A DNA stretch of 64,000 bases from Bradyrhizobium sp. BR13661 (GCF_029892425.1 NZ_JARXWB010000003.1:124001-188000); one strand, 5' to 3'; positions 26,613 through 34,732 are shown, numbered from the stretch's first letter. Translations and numbers: made by a program. The notes: generated from the sequence alone by a model not told the origin.

Positions 26613-27830
26613 TCAAGCCGCTTTGGAAGGAAGCGCGAGCGCGCGTCCGAACATCATGTCGGCGCGGATGCCAGCGATCTTCTCGCGGGTTCGGATCAGT
26701 TCGAGATACCAGAGGGCATCAGCAGTATCGCCGACCAGCACCGCGCCGGTGAGACATCCGCCCGAAATCACCAGCTTCTTGTAGGTGCCGCGCCTGCGGT
26801 CGGACAGCACGAGGCTCTCGCTGCCCTCGCCGCCCATGAAGTCGCCCGCCGAGAACACGCTCACACCCGACACTTTCAGATTGGTCGAGACGACGCTGCC
26901 CTGATAGGCCGCAGGGCGGCCACCAAGATGCCGGGCCAGCACGCGCGCCTGCTCATAGGCGGGCTCGACCAGGCCATAGCAGGTGCCGCGATGCTCGGCG
27001 CATTCGCCGAGCGCGTAGATGTCTGATGACGCCGTCTGCATCACGTCGTCGACGACGATGCCGCGATTGACCGCGATGCCGGCCTCCCTGGCCAGCGCAA
27101 TATTGGGCCTGATGCCGGCGGCGAAGATCACGGCATCGGCCTCGATGCGGCTGCCGTCGGCGAGTTCGACGGCTTCGACGCGCTCGTCGCCATGGATGCG
27201 GGCGGTGGAGGCATTGAGCATGATGCGGATGCCCTTGCGCTCGACCAGCGTCTTGAGCAGATCGGCAGCCGGCCCATCGAGCTGACGCTCCATCAGCCGA
27301 TCCATCAGATGCAGCAAGGTTACGGGCGCGCCGGCTTTCGCCAGGCCATAGGCCGCCTCCAGGCCGAGCAGGCCGCCGCCGACCACGACGACGCGCTTCT
27401 TCGCCGCCGCCAGCGTCAGCAGCAGATCGACATCGCGGGTGTCGCGAAAGGTGTGCACGCCGGCGAGATCGGCGCCAGGCACGTTGAGACGCAGCGGCGT
27501 CGAACCCGTCGCGAGCACGAGCTTGGAATATTCCATGCTCTCTTCGCCGGATATCTTGAGCTCGCGGCGGCCAGTGTCGACCTCGGTGACGCGATAGCCA
27601 TAGCGCACGGTGACGCCGCGGTCGCGCCACCAGTCCGCGGGCTTGAGCTCGATCTCGTGCGAGCCGGTCTCGCCGGCCAGCACGGATGAGAGCAGCACTC
27701 TGTTGTAAGCGAGCCGCGGCTCCTCGCCGATCACAGCGACCGCGTAGCGGCCGAGCGCGGTCTTGGCAAGCTCGTCGACCAGACGCGCGGCTGCCATACC
27801 GTTACCGACGATGACGAGCGGTTCACTCAC
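26613..27830 (-). CDS. flp: FAD-dependent NAD(P)H oxidoreductase of the nitrate assimilation operon
   Basis: A 405-residue flavoprotein related to the N-terminal part of NirB but lacking sirohaem and Fe-S domains. The FAD-binding motif is VIVGNGMAAARLVDEL at the N-terminus, and the NAD(P)-binding motif is VVVGGGLLGLEAAYGL near residue 145. AGIRPNIALAREAG is also typical. In B. diazoefficiens the equivalent Flp is proposed to donate electrons to both nitrate reductase and the haemoglobin Bjgb; gene order here (10 bp after bjgb, 15 bp before nasC) is the same. Confidence 0.92.
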   Translation of the reverse strand: MSEPLVIVGNGMAAARLVDELAKTALGRYAVAVIGEEPRLAYNRVLLSSVLAGETGSHEIELKPADWWRDRGVTVRYGYRVTEVDTGRRELKISGEESMEYSKLVLATGSTPLRLNVPGADLAGVHTFRDTRDVDLLLTLAAAKKRVVVVGGGLLGLEAAYGLAKAGAPVTLLHLMDRLMERQLDGPAADLLKTLVERKGIRIMLNASTARIHGDERVEAVELADGSRIEADAVIFAAGIRPNIALAREAGIAVNRGIVVDDVMQTASSDIYALGECAEHRGTCYGLVEPAYEQARVLARHLGGRPAAYQGSVVSTNLKVSGVSVFSAGDFMGGEGSESLVLSDRRRGTYKKLVISGGCLTGAVLVGDTADALWYLELIRTREKIAGIRADMMFGRALALPSKAA

Positions 27831-27840
27831 AAGGCATCTC

Positions 27841-28269
27841 CTATTCGGCGGCCTGCGGCTGCGCGCCGTAGGCCTCGGAAATCATGTAGCCGGACAGCAC
27901 GCCGTAGGCGTCGGTCCAGGCGGTTGCGAGTTCGGGCGTCCAGGCTTCACCGAGCCCCTTCTCCAGGGTCCACAGCAAGGTCGCGCCGACCACGGGATAG
28001 TGCTCGGCCCTGGCGCCATAGGCGACGTGACGCTTGGCCAACGACGACGCCGCGGGAAGAATCGTTTCAAGATTCGACAGGCCCGAGACGACAGCAGCGA
28101 GCATGCCCATCAGCTTCTTGCGCTGCTCGGTCATGTCTTCGGGAAACATCGCGCGCACGGACGGCGCCACTTCGAACAAGCGGTCGTAGAACAGCTGCGA
28201 GGCTGCTTCTGAAATCGGTGCGACCTTGGCAAAGCTCTGCTGCACGAGGGCGATCTGTTGGGGCGTCAT
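27841..28269 (-). CDS. bjgb: single-domain bacterial haemoglobin
   Basis: A 142-residue globin. FAKVAPISEAASQLFYDRLF is the typical A-B helix start. The proximal histidine is in LAKRHVAYGARAEHYPVVG, and no flavoprotein domain is fused. The product should oxidise nitric oxide to nitrate, protecting the cell from NO released during nitrate or nitrite reduction, with Flp as reductase. It is the second gene of the operon, separated from narK by 121 bp that contain a strong hairpin. Confidence 0.93.
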   Translation of the reverse strand: MTPQQIALVQQSFAKVAPISEAASQLFYDRLFEVAPSVRAMFPEDMTEQRKKLMGMLAAVVSGLSNLETILPAASSLAKRHVAYGARAEHYPVVGATLLWTLEKGLGEAWTPELATAWTDAYGVLSGYMISEAYGAQPQAAE

Positions 28270-28348
28270 GATGGTCTCCAGTCTGTTTCGGTCTGCTTTT
28301 GTCCGCGCCGTTGCGGAAAAAGTTCATGGGTCAAACGTCATCAGAGCA

Positions 28349-28374
28349 GCTTCTCCCCGCGTACGGGGAGAAGC
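28349..28374 (-). other. intercistronic hairpin between narK and bjgb
   Basis: An 11-bp perfect stem (GCTTCTCCCCG and complement) with loop CGTA, 17 bp past the narK stop. No U-tract follows on the minus strand, so it more likely stabilises or processes the narK message than terminates transcription. Confidence 0.6.
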
Positions 28375-28390
28375 GAGTTGTGCGCCAAGT

Positions 28391-29782
28391 TCAGACCCGC
28401 GCTCCGGCCAGGCTTGGTGCGCCTTCACTTTGCGGGCTGCGACGCAGATAGAACCACCAGGTGATCGCGAGACATGAGGCGTAGAAGGCGAGATAGATCG
28501 CGAGCGCGAGCTGCGGACCGCCGGTCATTGCGATCGACTTGCCGAAGCCGCTCGGGATCAGATAGCCACCCACCGCACCCACCGCGCCGATGAAGCCGAC
28601 CGCCGCGCCACTCTCGATGCTCGCCGTCTTCAGCGCCGCTATGCGGGCCGCATCTCCCTGCCCGCGCGCCCTGAACAAATTCTGCTCGCGGAAGATCGAG
28701 GGGATCATGCGATAGGTCGAGCCGTTTCCGATGCCTGTCGTCACGAACAGGATCAGGAACATCGACAGGAAGCCCATAAAGTCCTTGTGCCCGACGAAAT
28801 AGAGCACGCCGACTGTGGCAGCAGCCATCGCTATGAAATTCCAGAAGGTGAGGATCGAGCCGCCAATCTTGTCGGCGAGCAGACCGCCGAGCGGCCGCGA
28901 CAAAGAGCCGACCAGAGGCCCGAGGAACGCGATTCCGATCGTCACCGTCGGAAACTGCGTCTTGATCAGCAACGGGAACGCTGCGGAGTAGCCGATGAAG
29001 GATCCGAACGTGCCGATATAAAGATAGGCCATGATCCAGGTGTGCTTGCGCTTCACCACAGCGAGCTGGTTCTTGATCGACGACTTCGCCGAGGTGAGGT
29101 TGTTCATGAAGAACACCGCACCGAACACCGCGATCGCGATCGGTAGCACCCACATCAGGCCCGCGTTCTGGAGGAAGATGCCGTCGACGGGCGTTGCCTG
29201 GAACAGGTTGATGACGGCGAGCGTCATCAGGATCGGGGTCATCAGCTGCACGCTGGAGACACCGATATTGCCGCCGGCCGCGTTGAGGCCAAGCGCCCAG
29301 CCCTTCATCCGGTCAGGGAAGAAGAACGAGATATTGGTCATGCTGGAGGCGAAATTGCCGCCGCCGAGACCGGCGGTCGAAGCCACCAGCAGCATCAGCC
29401 AGAACGGCGTGTCGGGCTGGCTCACGAAATAGGCGAGCGACAGCGTCGGGATGAACAGCACGGCTGCGCTGAAGATGGTCCAGTTGCGGCCGCCGAACGT
29501 CGTGACCGCGAAGGTGTAGGGAAAGCGCATCAATGCGCCGATCAGCCCCGGCACCGCGACGAGCTGGAACAGTTGGTCGGTGGTGTAGTGGAAGCCCGCC
29601 TGCGGCAGCTTGGTGGTGACGATGCTCCAGATCAGCCAGACCGAGAAGCCGATATGTTCGGCAACGATCGACCAGATCAGGTTACGCCTTGCGATGGTCT
29701 TGCCAGTCGCATTCCAGAACGCCTCGTCTTCGGGGCGCCAGTCTGAAATCCAAGTCGGATTTCGAGTCGGATTCTTCGTCAT
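28391..29782 (-). CDS. narK: nitrate/nitrite transporter (MFS, NNP family)
   Basis: A 463-residue, 12-helix major facilitator protein. The nitrate signature GLGGGNFASSMTNISFFFP and the second glycine-rich signature GIGNGSTYRMIPSIF identify the NarK/NNP family. It should exchange nitrate for nitrite across the inner membrane. AGAAGG lies 8 bp before the ATG. It is first in the narK-bjgb-flp-nasC operon. Its 134-nt leader begins at a sigma-54-type promoter and carries two AACGAC hexaloop hairpins. Confidence 0.95.
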   Translation of the reverse strand: MTKNPTRNPTWISDWRPEDEAFWNATGKTIARRNLIWSIVAEHIGFSVWLIWSIVTTKLPQAGFHYTTDQLFQLVAVPGLIGALMRFPYTFAVTTFGGRNWTIFSAAVLFIPTLSLAYFVSQPDTPFWLMLLVASTAGLGGGNFASSMTNISFFFPDRMKGWALGLNAAGGNIGVSSVQLMTPILMTLAVINLFQATPVDGIFLQNAGLMWVLPIAIAVFGAVFFMNNLTSAKSSIKNQLAVVKRKHTWIMAYLYIGTFGSFIGYSAAFPLLIKTQFPTVTIGIAFLGPLVGSLSRPLGGLLADKIGGSILTFWNFIAMAAATVGVLYFVGHKDFMGFLSMFLILFVTTGIGNGSTYRMIPSIFREQNLFRARGQGDAARIAALKTASIESGAAVGFIGAVGAVGGYLIPSGFGKSIAMTGGPQLALAIYLAFYASCLAITWWFYLRRSPQSEGAPSLAGARV

Positions 29783-29916
29783 TACAAATCCCTTCTAGGC
29801 TCACCGCTGCGTCGTTGCAGGCTCTGCCTCCGCATGGAGGCGCGCTCCGAGGCCAGGCCCCGGTGGCGAGATCACGATGCTGATTGATGATGTTGAGGGA
29901 CGTCGTCGTTGGCGTC
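29783..29916 (-). ncRNA. narK leader RNA with two AACGAC hexaloops (candidate NasT/ANTAR target)
   Basis: From the predicted start near 29916 the RNA opens with hairpin P1 (29899-29916): GACGCC-AACGAC-GACGTC, with one C/A mismatch. A second hairpin P2 (29807-29820), CTGC-AACGAC-GCAG, lies 10 bases before the AGAAGG ribosome site. Both hexaloops have A at position 1 and G at position 4, the ANTAR recognition pattern. A strong GCCTCC-ATGC-GGAGGC stem (29826-29841) sits between. No U-tract terminator is visible. Confidence 0.65.
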
Positions 29917-29926
29917 GAAGAAGGTA

Positions 29927-29944
29927 ATTCAACTTCCGTGCCAA
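29927..29944 (-). promoter_or_regulatory. sigma-54-type promoter of narK
   Basis: TTGGCACGGAAGTTGAAT has GG-N10-GA; the -24 element is perfect and the -12 element has TTGA instead of TTGC. The nrtA promoter has the same deviation. Predicted start is about 29916-29917, exactly where hairpin P1 begins. Confidence 0.75.
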
Positions 29945-30014
29945 CTGTCCGCCATCAGGAAATACAGGGAATTCAGCGGCTTATTCGAATTGCCCGAAAT
30001 TTTTGCAAGCACTT

Positions 30015-30070
30015 TTCGCACGCAAATTTTGCGATTCGCTCAATCCCTGTGCGGCGCACAAGGATTGAGC
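30015..30070. promoter_or_regulatory. distal activator site of narK (TGTGCGGCGCACA within a 33-bp palindrome)
   Basis: TGTGCGGCGCACA at 30048-30060 is flanked by GCTCAATCC (30038-30046) and GGATTGAGC (30062-30070). Its centre (30054) is 112 bp from the first G of the -24 element (29942). The neighbouring GCACGCAAATTTTGC (from 30018) also matches the nrtA/channel site. Likely bound by a sigma-54 activator. Confidence 0.65.
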
Positions 30071-30118
30071 TTGATGATTCAAAAATGGGCGCAGGCTTTT
30101 CACGCGTTAACCACGGGT

Positions 30119-30913
30119 TTACGCGGCCTCGACGAAGCGATGGCGTTCATAGAGGAATTCGAGCACGCGCTGACGGCACTTCAGATAGGTGGCGTTGGTC
30201 GCAAGCTCGAGTCGCTTGCGTGGCCGCGCCAGCGGCACGTCCAAGACCTCGCCGATGCGCGCGGAAGGGCCATTCGTCATCATCACGATACGGTCGGAGA
30301 GCAGCACGGCTTCGTCGACATCGTGGGTGATCATCAGAATGGTGTTGCCGAGCTTCTGATGCAGCGCCATCACGGAGTCCTGGAGATGGGCACGGGTGAG
30401 CGCGTCGAGCGCGCCGAAGGGCTCATCCAGCAACAGCACCTTCGGCTCCATTGCCAGCGCCCGGGCAATGCCGACGCGCTGCTTCATGCCGCCGGAGATT
30501 TCGGACGGACGCTTGTCCCGGGCGTGCGCCATCTGCACCAGATTGAGATTGTACATCACCCAGGCATCGCGCTCGGCCTTTGTCTTGGTCTTGGCAAAGA
30601 CCTTGTCGACGCCGAGCCTGACGTTCTCATACACGGTGAGCCACGGCAGCAGGCTGTGGTTCTGGAACACCACGGCACGATCGGGTCCCGGCGAGTTGAC
30701 CTCACGGTTCTCCAGCAGCACGCCGCCGGTGGTGGCGCCCGTCAGCCCCGCGATGATGTTGAGCAGGGTCGACTTGCCGCAGCCGGAATGGCCGATGATC
30801 GAGACATATTCACCCTTCTCGATCGTCAGGTTGATGTCCTTCAACACCTCGGTCGTCGCGGCGCCGCGGGTGAAGATCTTGTCGATGTGGTCGAGCTTCA
30901 GATAGGCGGTCAT
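30119..30913 (-). CDS. nrtC: nitrate ABC transporter ATP-binding protein
   Basis: A 264-residue ABC ATPase of the NrtC/D-SsuB-TauB type. Walker A is GHSGCGKST, the signature is ISGGMKQRVGIARAL and Walker B is KVLLLDEPFGALDALTRAHL, followed by the switch His in MITHDVDEAV. It lacks the extra NrtA-like domain found in cyanobacterial NrtC. It is the third gene of nrtABC, 12 bp after nrtB, and energises nitrate uptake. Confidence 0.93.
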   Translation of the reverse strand: MTAYLKLDHIDKIFTRGAATTEVLKDINLTIEKGEYVSIIGHSGCGKSTLLNIIAGLTGATTGGVLLENREVNSPGPDRAVVFQNHSLLPWLTVYENVRLGVDKVFAKTKTKAERDAWVMYNLNLVQMAHARDKRPSEISGGMKQRVGIARALAMEPKVLLLDEPFGALDALTRAHLQDSVMALHQKLGNTILMITHDVDEAVLLSDRIVMMTNGPSARIGEVLDVPLARPRKRLELATNATYLKCRQRVLEFLYERHRFVEAA

Positions 30914-30925
30914 GTGCCCTCTCTC

Positions 30926-31822
30926 TCAGTTCTGCGCGGTGCCGCGGGTGACGATTTTGCCGAGGCCCGCGATCAGGCGATCGAGCACGAAGCCGATGAT
31001 GCCGACATAGAACAGCGCCAGGATGATCTCGCTGATATGTGAGGAGTTCCAGGCGTCCCAGATGAAGAAGCCAATGCCGACGCCACCGATCAGCATTTCG
31101 GCGGCAATGATGGCGAGCCAGGACAGGCCGATGCCGATGCGAAGCCCGGTGAAGATGTAAGGCGCCGCCGCCGGGATCATGATCTTGGCAAAGAACTCGA
31201 GCGGGTTGAGCTGCACCACCGCAGCGACGTTGCGATAGTCCTGCGGGATGTTGCGGACACCGACCGCGGTGTTGATGATGATCGGCCAGATCGAGGTGAT
31301 GAAGATGACGAAGATCGCCGACGGCTGGCCGTCGCGGAATGCTGCGAGCGAGAGCGGCAGCCAGGCCAGCGGCGGAATTGTACGCAACACCTGGAACAGC
31401 GGGTCAAGCCCGCGCATCGCCCAGACCGACTGCCCGACCAAGACGCCGAGCGCGATGCCGGCAATCGCGGACAACGAGTAGCCGAGGGCCACGCGCTGGA
31501 GGCTGGCGGAGAGATGCCAGAAAAGACCCTTGTCGATGCCGCCATGGTCAAAGAACGGATCGAAGATCAGCTCCTTGGTGTCCTTGAATACCTTTGATGG
31601 CGGCGGCAGCGCCGAGCCGGCGCGGCGGCAGACGAGTTCCCACACCAGCGTCAACAAGGCGATCACAACCAGCGGCGGGATGACGCGCACAGCTAGCTCC
31701 CGAGCCATTCGCGCGTAGGTCTCTGCGCGCGGCGGGCGCTTCGGCGTCATCGCGACAACAGGCGCGGCAACGACCGCAGGCGCTGCAGTCTCAACCTCAA
31801 TCTTCGTGGCAGGCATGTTCAT
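30926..31822 (-). CDS. nrtB: nitrate ABC transporter permease
   Basis: A 298-residue permease with about six membrane helices. It has the NrtB/SsuC-type EAA loop (FAKIMIPAAAPYIFTGLRIG) that contacts the ATPase, and the stretch GLSWLAIIAAEML is typical. The alanine/valine-rich N-terminal 30 residues are probably cytoplasmic. It lies between nrtA (57-bp gap with a hairpin) and nrtC (12-bp gap). Confidence 0.93.
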   Translation of the reverse strand: MNMPATKIEVETAAPAVVAAPVVAMTPKRPPRAETYARMARELAVRVIPPLVVIALLTLVWELVCRRAGSALPPPSKVFKDTKELIFDPFFDHGGIDKGLFWHLSASLQRVALGYSLSAIAGIALGVLVGQSVWAMRGLDPLFQVLRTIPPLAWLPLSLAAFRDGQPSAIFVIFITSIWPIIINTAVGVRNIPQDYRNVAAVVQLNPLEFFAKIMIPAAAPYIFTGLRIGIGLSWLAIIAAEMLIGGVGIGFFIWDAWNSSHISEIILALFYVGIIGFVLDRLIAGLGKIVTRGTAQN

Positions 31823-31848
31823 CGCAATTTCTCCGGCATTAAGACGAT

Positions 31849-31870
31849 GCGGCCGCCCAAAGGCGGCCGC
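31849..31870 (-). other. intercistronic hairpin between nrtA and nrtB
   Basis: A 9-bp perfect stem (GCGGCCGCC and complement) with a four-base loop, 10 bp past the nrtA stop and without a U-tract. Such structures after binding-protein genes usually raise the level of the upstream message relative to the permease. Confidence 0.6.
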
Positions 31871-31879
31871 GACGCTCCA

Positions 31880-33196
31880 TCAGACTTCGACGCGCTTGAT
31901 TGCGAGCGACTTCAGATAGGCCGCCGGATTTTCGGGATCGAACACCTTGCCGTCGAAGAAGGTCTCCTTGCCGCGCGAGGTCGATGCTGGAATGTCGGAG
32001 GCGGCGACGCCGAGCGCCTTGGCTGCATCCTTCCAGAGGTCCTCGCGGTTGACCTTGGCGATCAGCGCCTTGGTATCGAAGCCGGGCTCATACTTGCCCC
32101 AACGGATGTCCTCGGTGAGGAACCAGAGGTCGTGGCTCTGGAAGGGATAGGAGGCCTGGTCCTTCCAGAAGCGCATCTGCTGCGGCGAGTTGTCGACGAC
32201 GCGGCCGGTGCCGTAGTCGAACTTGCCCTTCATGCGATCGGTGACGTCCTCAACCGGGCAGTTGATCCACTGGCGCTTAGCGCAGATGACGGCGGCCTCT
32301 TCGCGGTTCTCCGCCTTCTCGGCCCATTGCTGGGCTTCCATCACCGCCATCAGCAGCGCCTTCGCCGCCTTCGGATATTTGTCGACCCAGGCCGCGCGCA
32401 TGCCGAAGGATTTTTCGGGATGCTTGTCCCAGAGCTCGCCGGTGGTGATCGCAGTGTAGCCGATCTCCTGATGGATCAATTGCAGATTCCAGGGCTCGCA
32501 GACGCAGAAGCAATCCATGGTGCCAACCTTCATGTTGGCAACCATCTGCGGCGGCGGCACCACGATGGTTTCGATATCCTTGTCCGGATCGATGCCGCCG
32601 GCGGCGAGCCAGTAGCGGATCCACAGATCATGTGTGCCACCGGGGAAGGTCATCGCCGCCTTCACGGCCTTGCCGCCCGCCTTCTTCCTCTCCAGCGCCG
32701 CCTTGAAGGGCGCGGTGTCGATGCCGACCTTGATGTCGGCATATTCCTTGGAGACCGAGATGCACTGACCGTTCAGGTTCAGCCGCGCCAGGATGTACAT
32801 CGGCGTGGGCTGGTTGTTCTGCGTCACCTTGCCTGAGGAGATCAGATACGGCATCGGAGTGAGGATATGCGCGCCGTCGATGCCGTTGCCTTCGGAGCCG
32901 AGCACGAGGTTGTCGCGCGTGGTACCCCAGGAGGCCTGCTTCTGCACCTCGACGTCGGGCATGCCGTATTTGGCGAAGATGCCCTTTTCCTTGGCGACGA
33001 ACAGCGGGGTTGCATCGGTCAGCGCGATGAAGCCGAGCTTGGCACCCTTGACCTCTGGGCCCGCATCCTGCGCGAACGCACCGGCGGGGAAATTCAGCTT
33101 GGCGGCGGCGAGGAGAGCGGCGGTAGAGCCGGCGGCCTTCAGCAACCGGCGGCGGCTGATGCCATTGTCGGAGGGCCGGCGAATGCGCTTGGTCAT
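31880..33196 (-). CDS. nrtA: nitrate ABC transporter substrate-binding protein
   Basis: A 438-residue periplasmic nitrate-binding protein. A twin-arginine signal (GISRRRLLKAAGSTAALLAA) ends near residue 45. The mature part has NrtA features: KLGFIALTDATPLFVAKEKG, NGIDGAHILTPMPY and CFCVCEPWNLQLIHQ. The ATG at 33196 follows AAAGGA; longer readings run into the leader. It heads nrtABC, has its own sigma-54-type promoter and leader hairpins, and is divergent from the nitrite channel gene. Confidence 0.95.
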   Translation of the reverse strand: MTKRIRRPSDNGISRRRLLKAAGSTAALLAAAKLNFPAGAFAQDAGPEVKGAKLGFIALTDATPLFVAKEKGIFAKYGMPDVEVQKQASWGTTRDNLVLGSEGNGIDGAHILTPMPYLISSGKVTQNNQPTPMYILARLNLNGQCISVSKEYADIKVGIDTAPFKAALERKKAGGKAVKAAMTFPGGTHDLWIRYWLAAGGIDPDKDIETIVVPPPQMVANMKVGTMDCFCVCEPWNLQLIHQEIGYTAITTGELWDKHPEKSFGMRAAWVDKYPKAAKALLMAVMEAQQWAEKAENREEAAVICAKRQWINCPVEDVTDRMKGKFDYGTGRVVDNSPQQMRFWKDQASYPFQSHDLWFLTEDIRWGKYEPGFDTKALIAKVNREDLWKDAAKALGVAASDIPASTSRGKETFFDGKVFDPENPAAYLKSLAIKRVEV

Positions 33197-33368
33197 GTCT
33201 GGTGTCGTCCTTTGCGTCGTTGCGAATGATTGCATCAGTGCGCACGAGCAGCCCGTCCGTCCGTCACGCCCGAAAATGGCGCATGCGAACGCGCGACGGG
33301 GAGACCCCCGCCTGGGTGGCGTCAGCAAATTCGGATGAGAAGTCTCGCGGGACGGCTTCAATGGCGTC
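33197..33368 (-). ncRNA. nrtA leader RNA with hexaloop hairpins (candidate NasT/ANTAR target)
   Basis: P1 (33351-33368) is GACGCC-ATTGAA-GCCGTC, with the same stem layout and mismatch position as narK P1 and with A1/G4 in the loop. P2 (33211-33226) is TTCGC-AACGAC-GCAAA, directly against the AAAGGA ribosome site. P1 starts at the predicted first transcribed bases. A GGGG-TCT-CCCC stem lies between. No U-tract terminator was found. Confidence 0.65.
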
Positions 33369-33379
33369 GGCTTGGAACC

Positions 33380-33397
33380 ATTCAAGCTTCATGCCAA
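33380..33397 (-). promoter_or_regulatory. sigma-54-type promoter of nrtA
   Basis: TTGGCATGAAGCTTGAAT has GG-N10-GA, nearly the same sequence and the same -12 deviation as the narK promoter. Predicted start is about 33368-33370, at the first base of hairpin P1. The activator palindrome centre is 112 bp upstream. Confidence 0.75.
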
Positions 33398-33467
33398 GGC
33401 CGCGATCAACAAAACAGCAGCATAATCAAACAATTATGCAGCCCGCGCCCTTCTGTCGCGGGCTTGC

Positions 33468-33514
33468 CGCGCACGCGAAATTTGCTGATTGCTCATTCCG
33501 TGTGCGCCGCACAA
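33468..33514. promoter_or_regulatory. shared distal activator site between nrtA and the nitrite channel gene
   Basis: TGTGCGCCGCACA (33501-33513), with flanking GCTCATTCCG and the upstream GCACGCGAAATTTGC, matches the narK site over about 46 bp. Its centre (33507) is 112 bp from the -24 GG of nrtA on one side (33395) and 112 bp from that of the channel gene on the other (33619). One site thus appears to serve two divergent promoters. Confidence 0.7.
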
Positions 33515-33617
33515 ATCTTATGCAGCCGCCTATGCAACGGGCCGCGGACCCAGTCAAAGAAGGCTCGGGCCAAGCACTATCCAACTGATATTACTTCTAT
33601 TTTATCGCGCGCTTACG

Positions 33618-33634
33618 CGGCACGCAACTTGCTT
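33618..33634 (+). promoter_or_regulatory. sigma-54-type promoter of the formate/nitrite channel gene
   Basis: CGGCACGCAACTTGCTT has a full GG-N10-GC match (33619-33620 and 33631-33632). Predicted start is about 33644, followed at once by a hexaloop hairpin. Confidence 0.8.
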
Positions 33635-33644
33635 ATCTATCGGT

Positions 33645-33873
33645 GTCAACGAAGACTGCGGCTTGCCGCATCGTTGCAGCCTCTGGCGGCTGCATCAGGA
33701 AGCTCCACTGCTTCGCAGCCTTCCCGGCTCAGTCCTCGTGACGCGATTCCCAAGGCTTCCAGACCTCCCATAGCCCTCGTGCGGGGCAGAACCGTCCGCA
33801 CGGCCCATGACGCTCAGCCACGCTCTCTCCCGAGGGCGTGTCGGTCTCACCTACGAAGCAAAAGGAACCATTG
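33645..33873 (+). ncRNA. leader RNA of the nitrite channel gene with 5' hexaloop hairpin
   Basis: The predicted RNA starts with GTC-AACGAA-GAC (33645-33656), a short hairpin with A1/G4 hexaloop as in the narK and nrtA leaders. Further stems follow: GCAGCC/GGCTGC (33676-33693), a 7-bp stem at 33778-33802 and a 9-bp stem at 33819-33840 just before the ribosome site. A clear second A1/G4 hexaloop near the start codon was not found. Confidence 0.45.
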
Positions 33874-34713
33874 ATGTCGTATCTCGCGCCTTCGGAATTC
33901 GTCACCAAGATGGTGGACGCAGGCGAATCCAAGATCTTCATGTCCACCCGGGATACGGTCATCCGCGCCTATATGGCCGGCGCCATCCTGGCACTCGCGG
34001 CCTGGTTCGCAGTCACCATCAACGTCAACACCGGCCAGCCGCTCGTCGGCGCGCTGCTGTTTCCGGTCGGCTTCAGCATGCTTTATCTGCTGGGCTTCGA
34101 CCTCCTGACCGGCGTGTTCGTGCTCGCCCCGCTCGCGCTGATCGACAAGCGGCCCGGCGTCACGCTCGGTGGCGTCCTGCGCAACTGGGGCCTCGTCTTC
34201 GCCGGCAATTTCGCCGGCGCCCTCACCGTCGCCTTCATGATGGCCTTCGTCACGACCTTCGGCTTCACCCAGGAGCCCGACAAGGTCGGCACGGCCATCG
34301 GCAATATCGGCGAAGGCCGCACGCTCGGCTATGCCGCCCATGGCGCGGCCGGAATGGCGACGCTGTTCATCCGCGGCATGCTCTGCAACTGGATGGTCTC
34401 GACCGGCGTGGTCGGCGCGATGATCTCGACCACCGTCCCCGGCAAGGTGATCGCGATGTGGATGCCGATCCTGGTGTTTTTCTACATGGTGTTCGAGCAT
34501 TCGGTGGTGAACATGTTCCTGTTTCCGTCGGGGCTGATGCTGCACGCCAAGTTCTCGATCCTGGACTATTTCATCTGGAACGAGATCCCGACCGTGCTCG
34601 GCAACCTCGTCGGCGGCCTCGCCTTCACCGGCCTGACCCTCTACGCCACGCACGTGCTGACGAAGCCGAAGCGCGAAGTGGCGGCGAAGGCACAGTCACG
34701 CGCGGCGGCCTGA
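33874..34713 (+). CDS. formate/nitrite transporter family channel
   Basis: A 279-residue, six-helix FNT protein. Typical segments are ALLFPVGFSMLYLLGFDLLT and GLVFAGNFAGAL, then RGMLCNWMV and FEHSVVNMF at the second half-helix with the central histidine. AAAGGA lies 8 bp before the ATG at 33874. Location between nrtABC and a kinase/phosphatase gene, under a nitrate-type promoter and leader, points to nitrite uptake or export (NirC role) rather than formate. A terminator-like stem follows the stop. Confidence 0.92.
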   Translation: MSYLAPSEFVTKMVDAGESKIFMSTRDTVIRAYMAGAILALAAWFAVTINVNTGQPLVGALLFPVGFSMLYLLGFDLLTGVFVLAPLALIDKRPGVTLGGVLRNWGLVFAGNFAGALTVAFMMAFVTTFGFTQEPDKVGTAIGNIGEGRTLGYAAHGAAGMATLFIRGMLCNWMVSTGVVGAMISTTVPGKVIAMWMPILVFFYMVFEHSVVNMFLFPSGLMLHAKFSILDYFIWNEIPTVLGNLVGGLAFTGLTLYATHVLTKPKREVAAKAQSRAAA

Positions 34714-34732
34714 GCGATCGCTGTTCAAAAGA

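Noticed and set aside
30071..30082. TTGATGATTCAA near narK, resembling an FNR/FixK box
   Set aside because: The half-sites are separated by four bases instead of the required six (TTGA-N6-TCAA).
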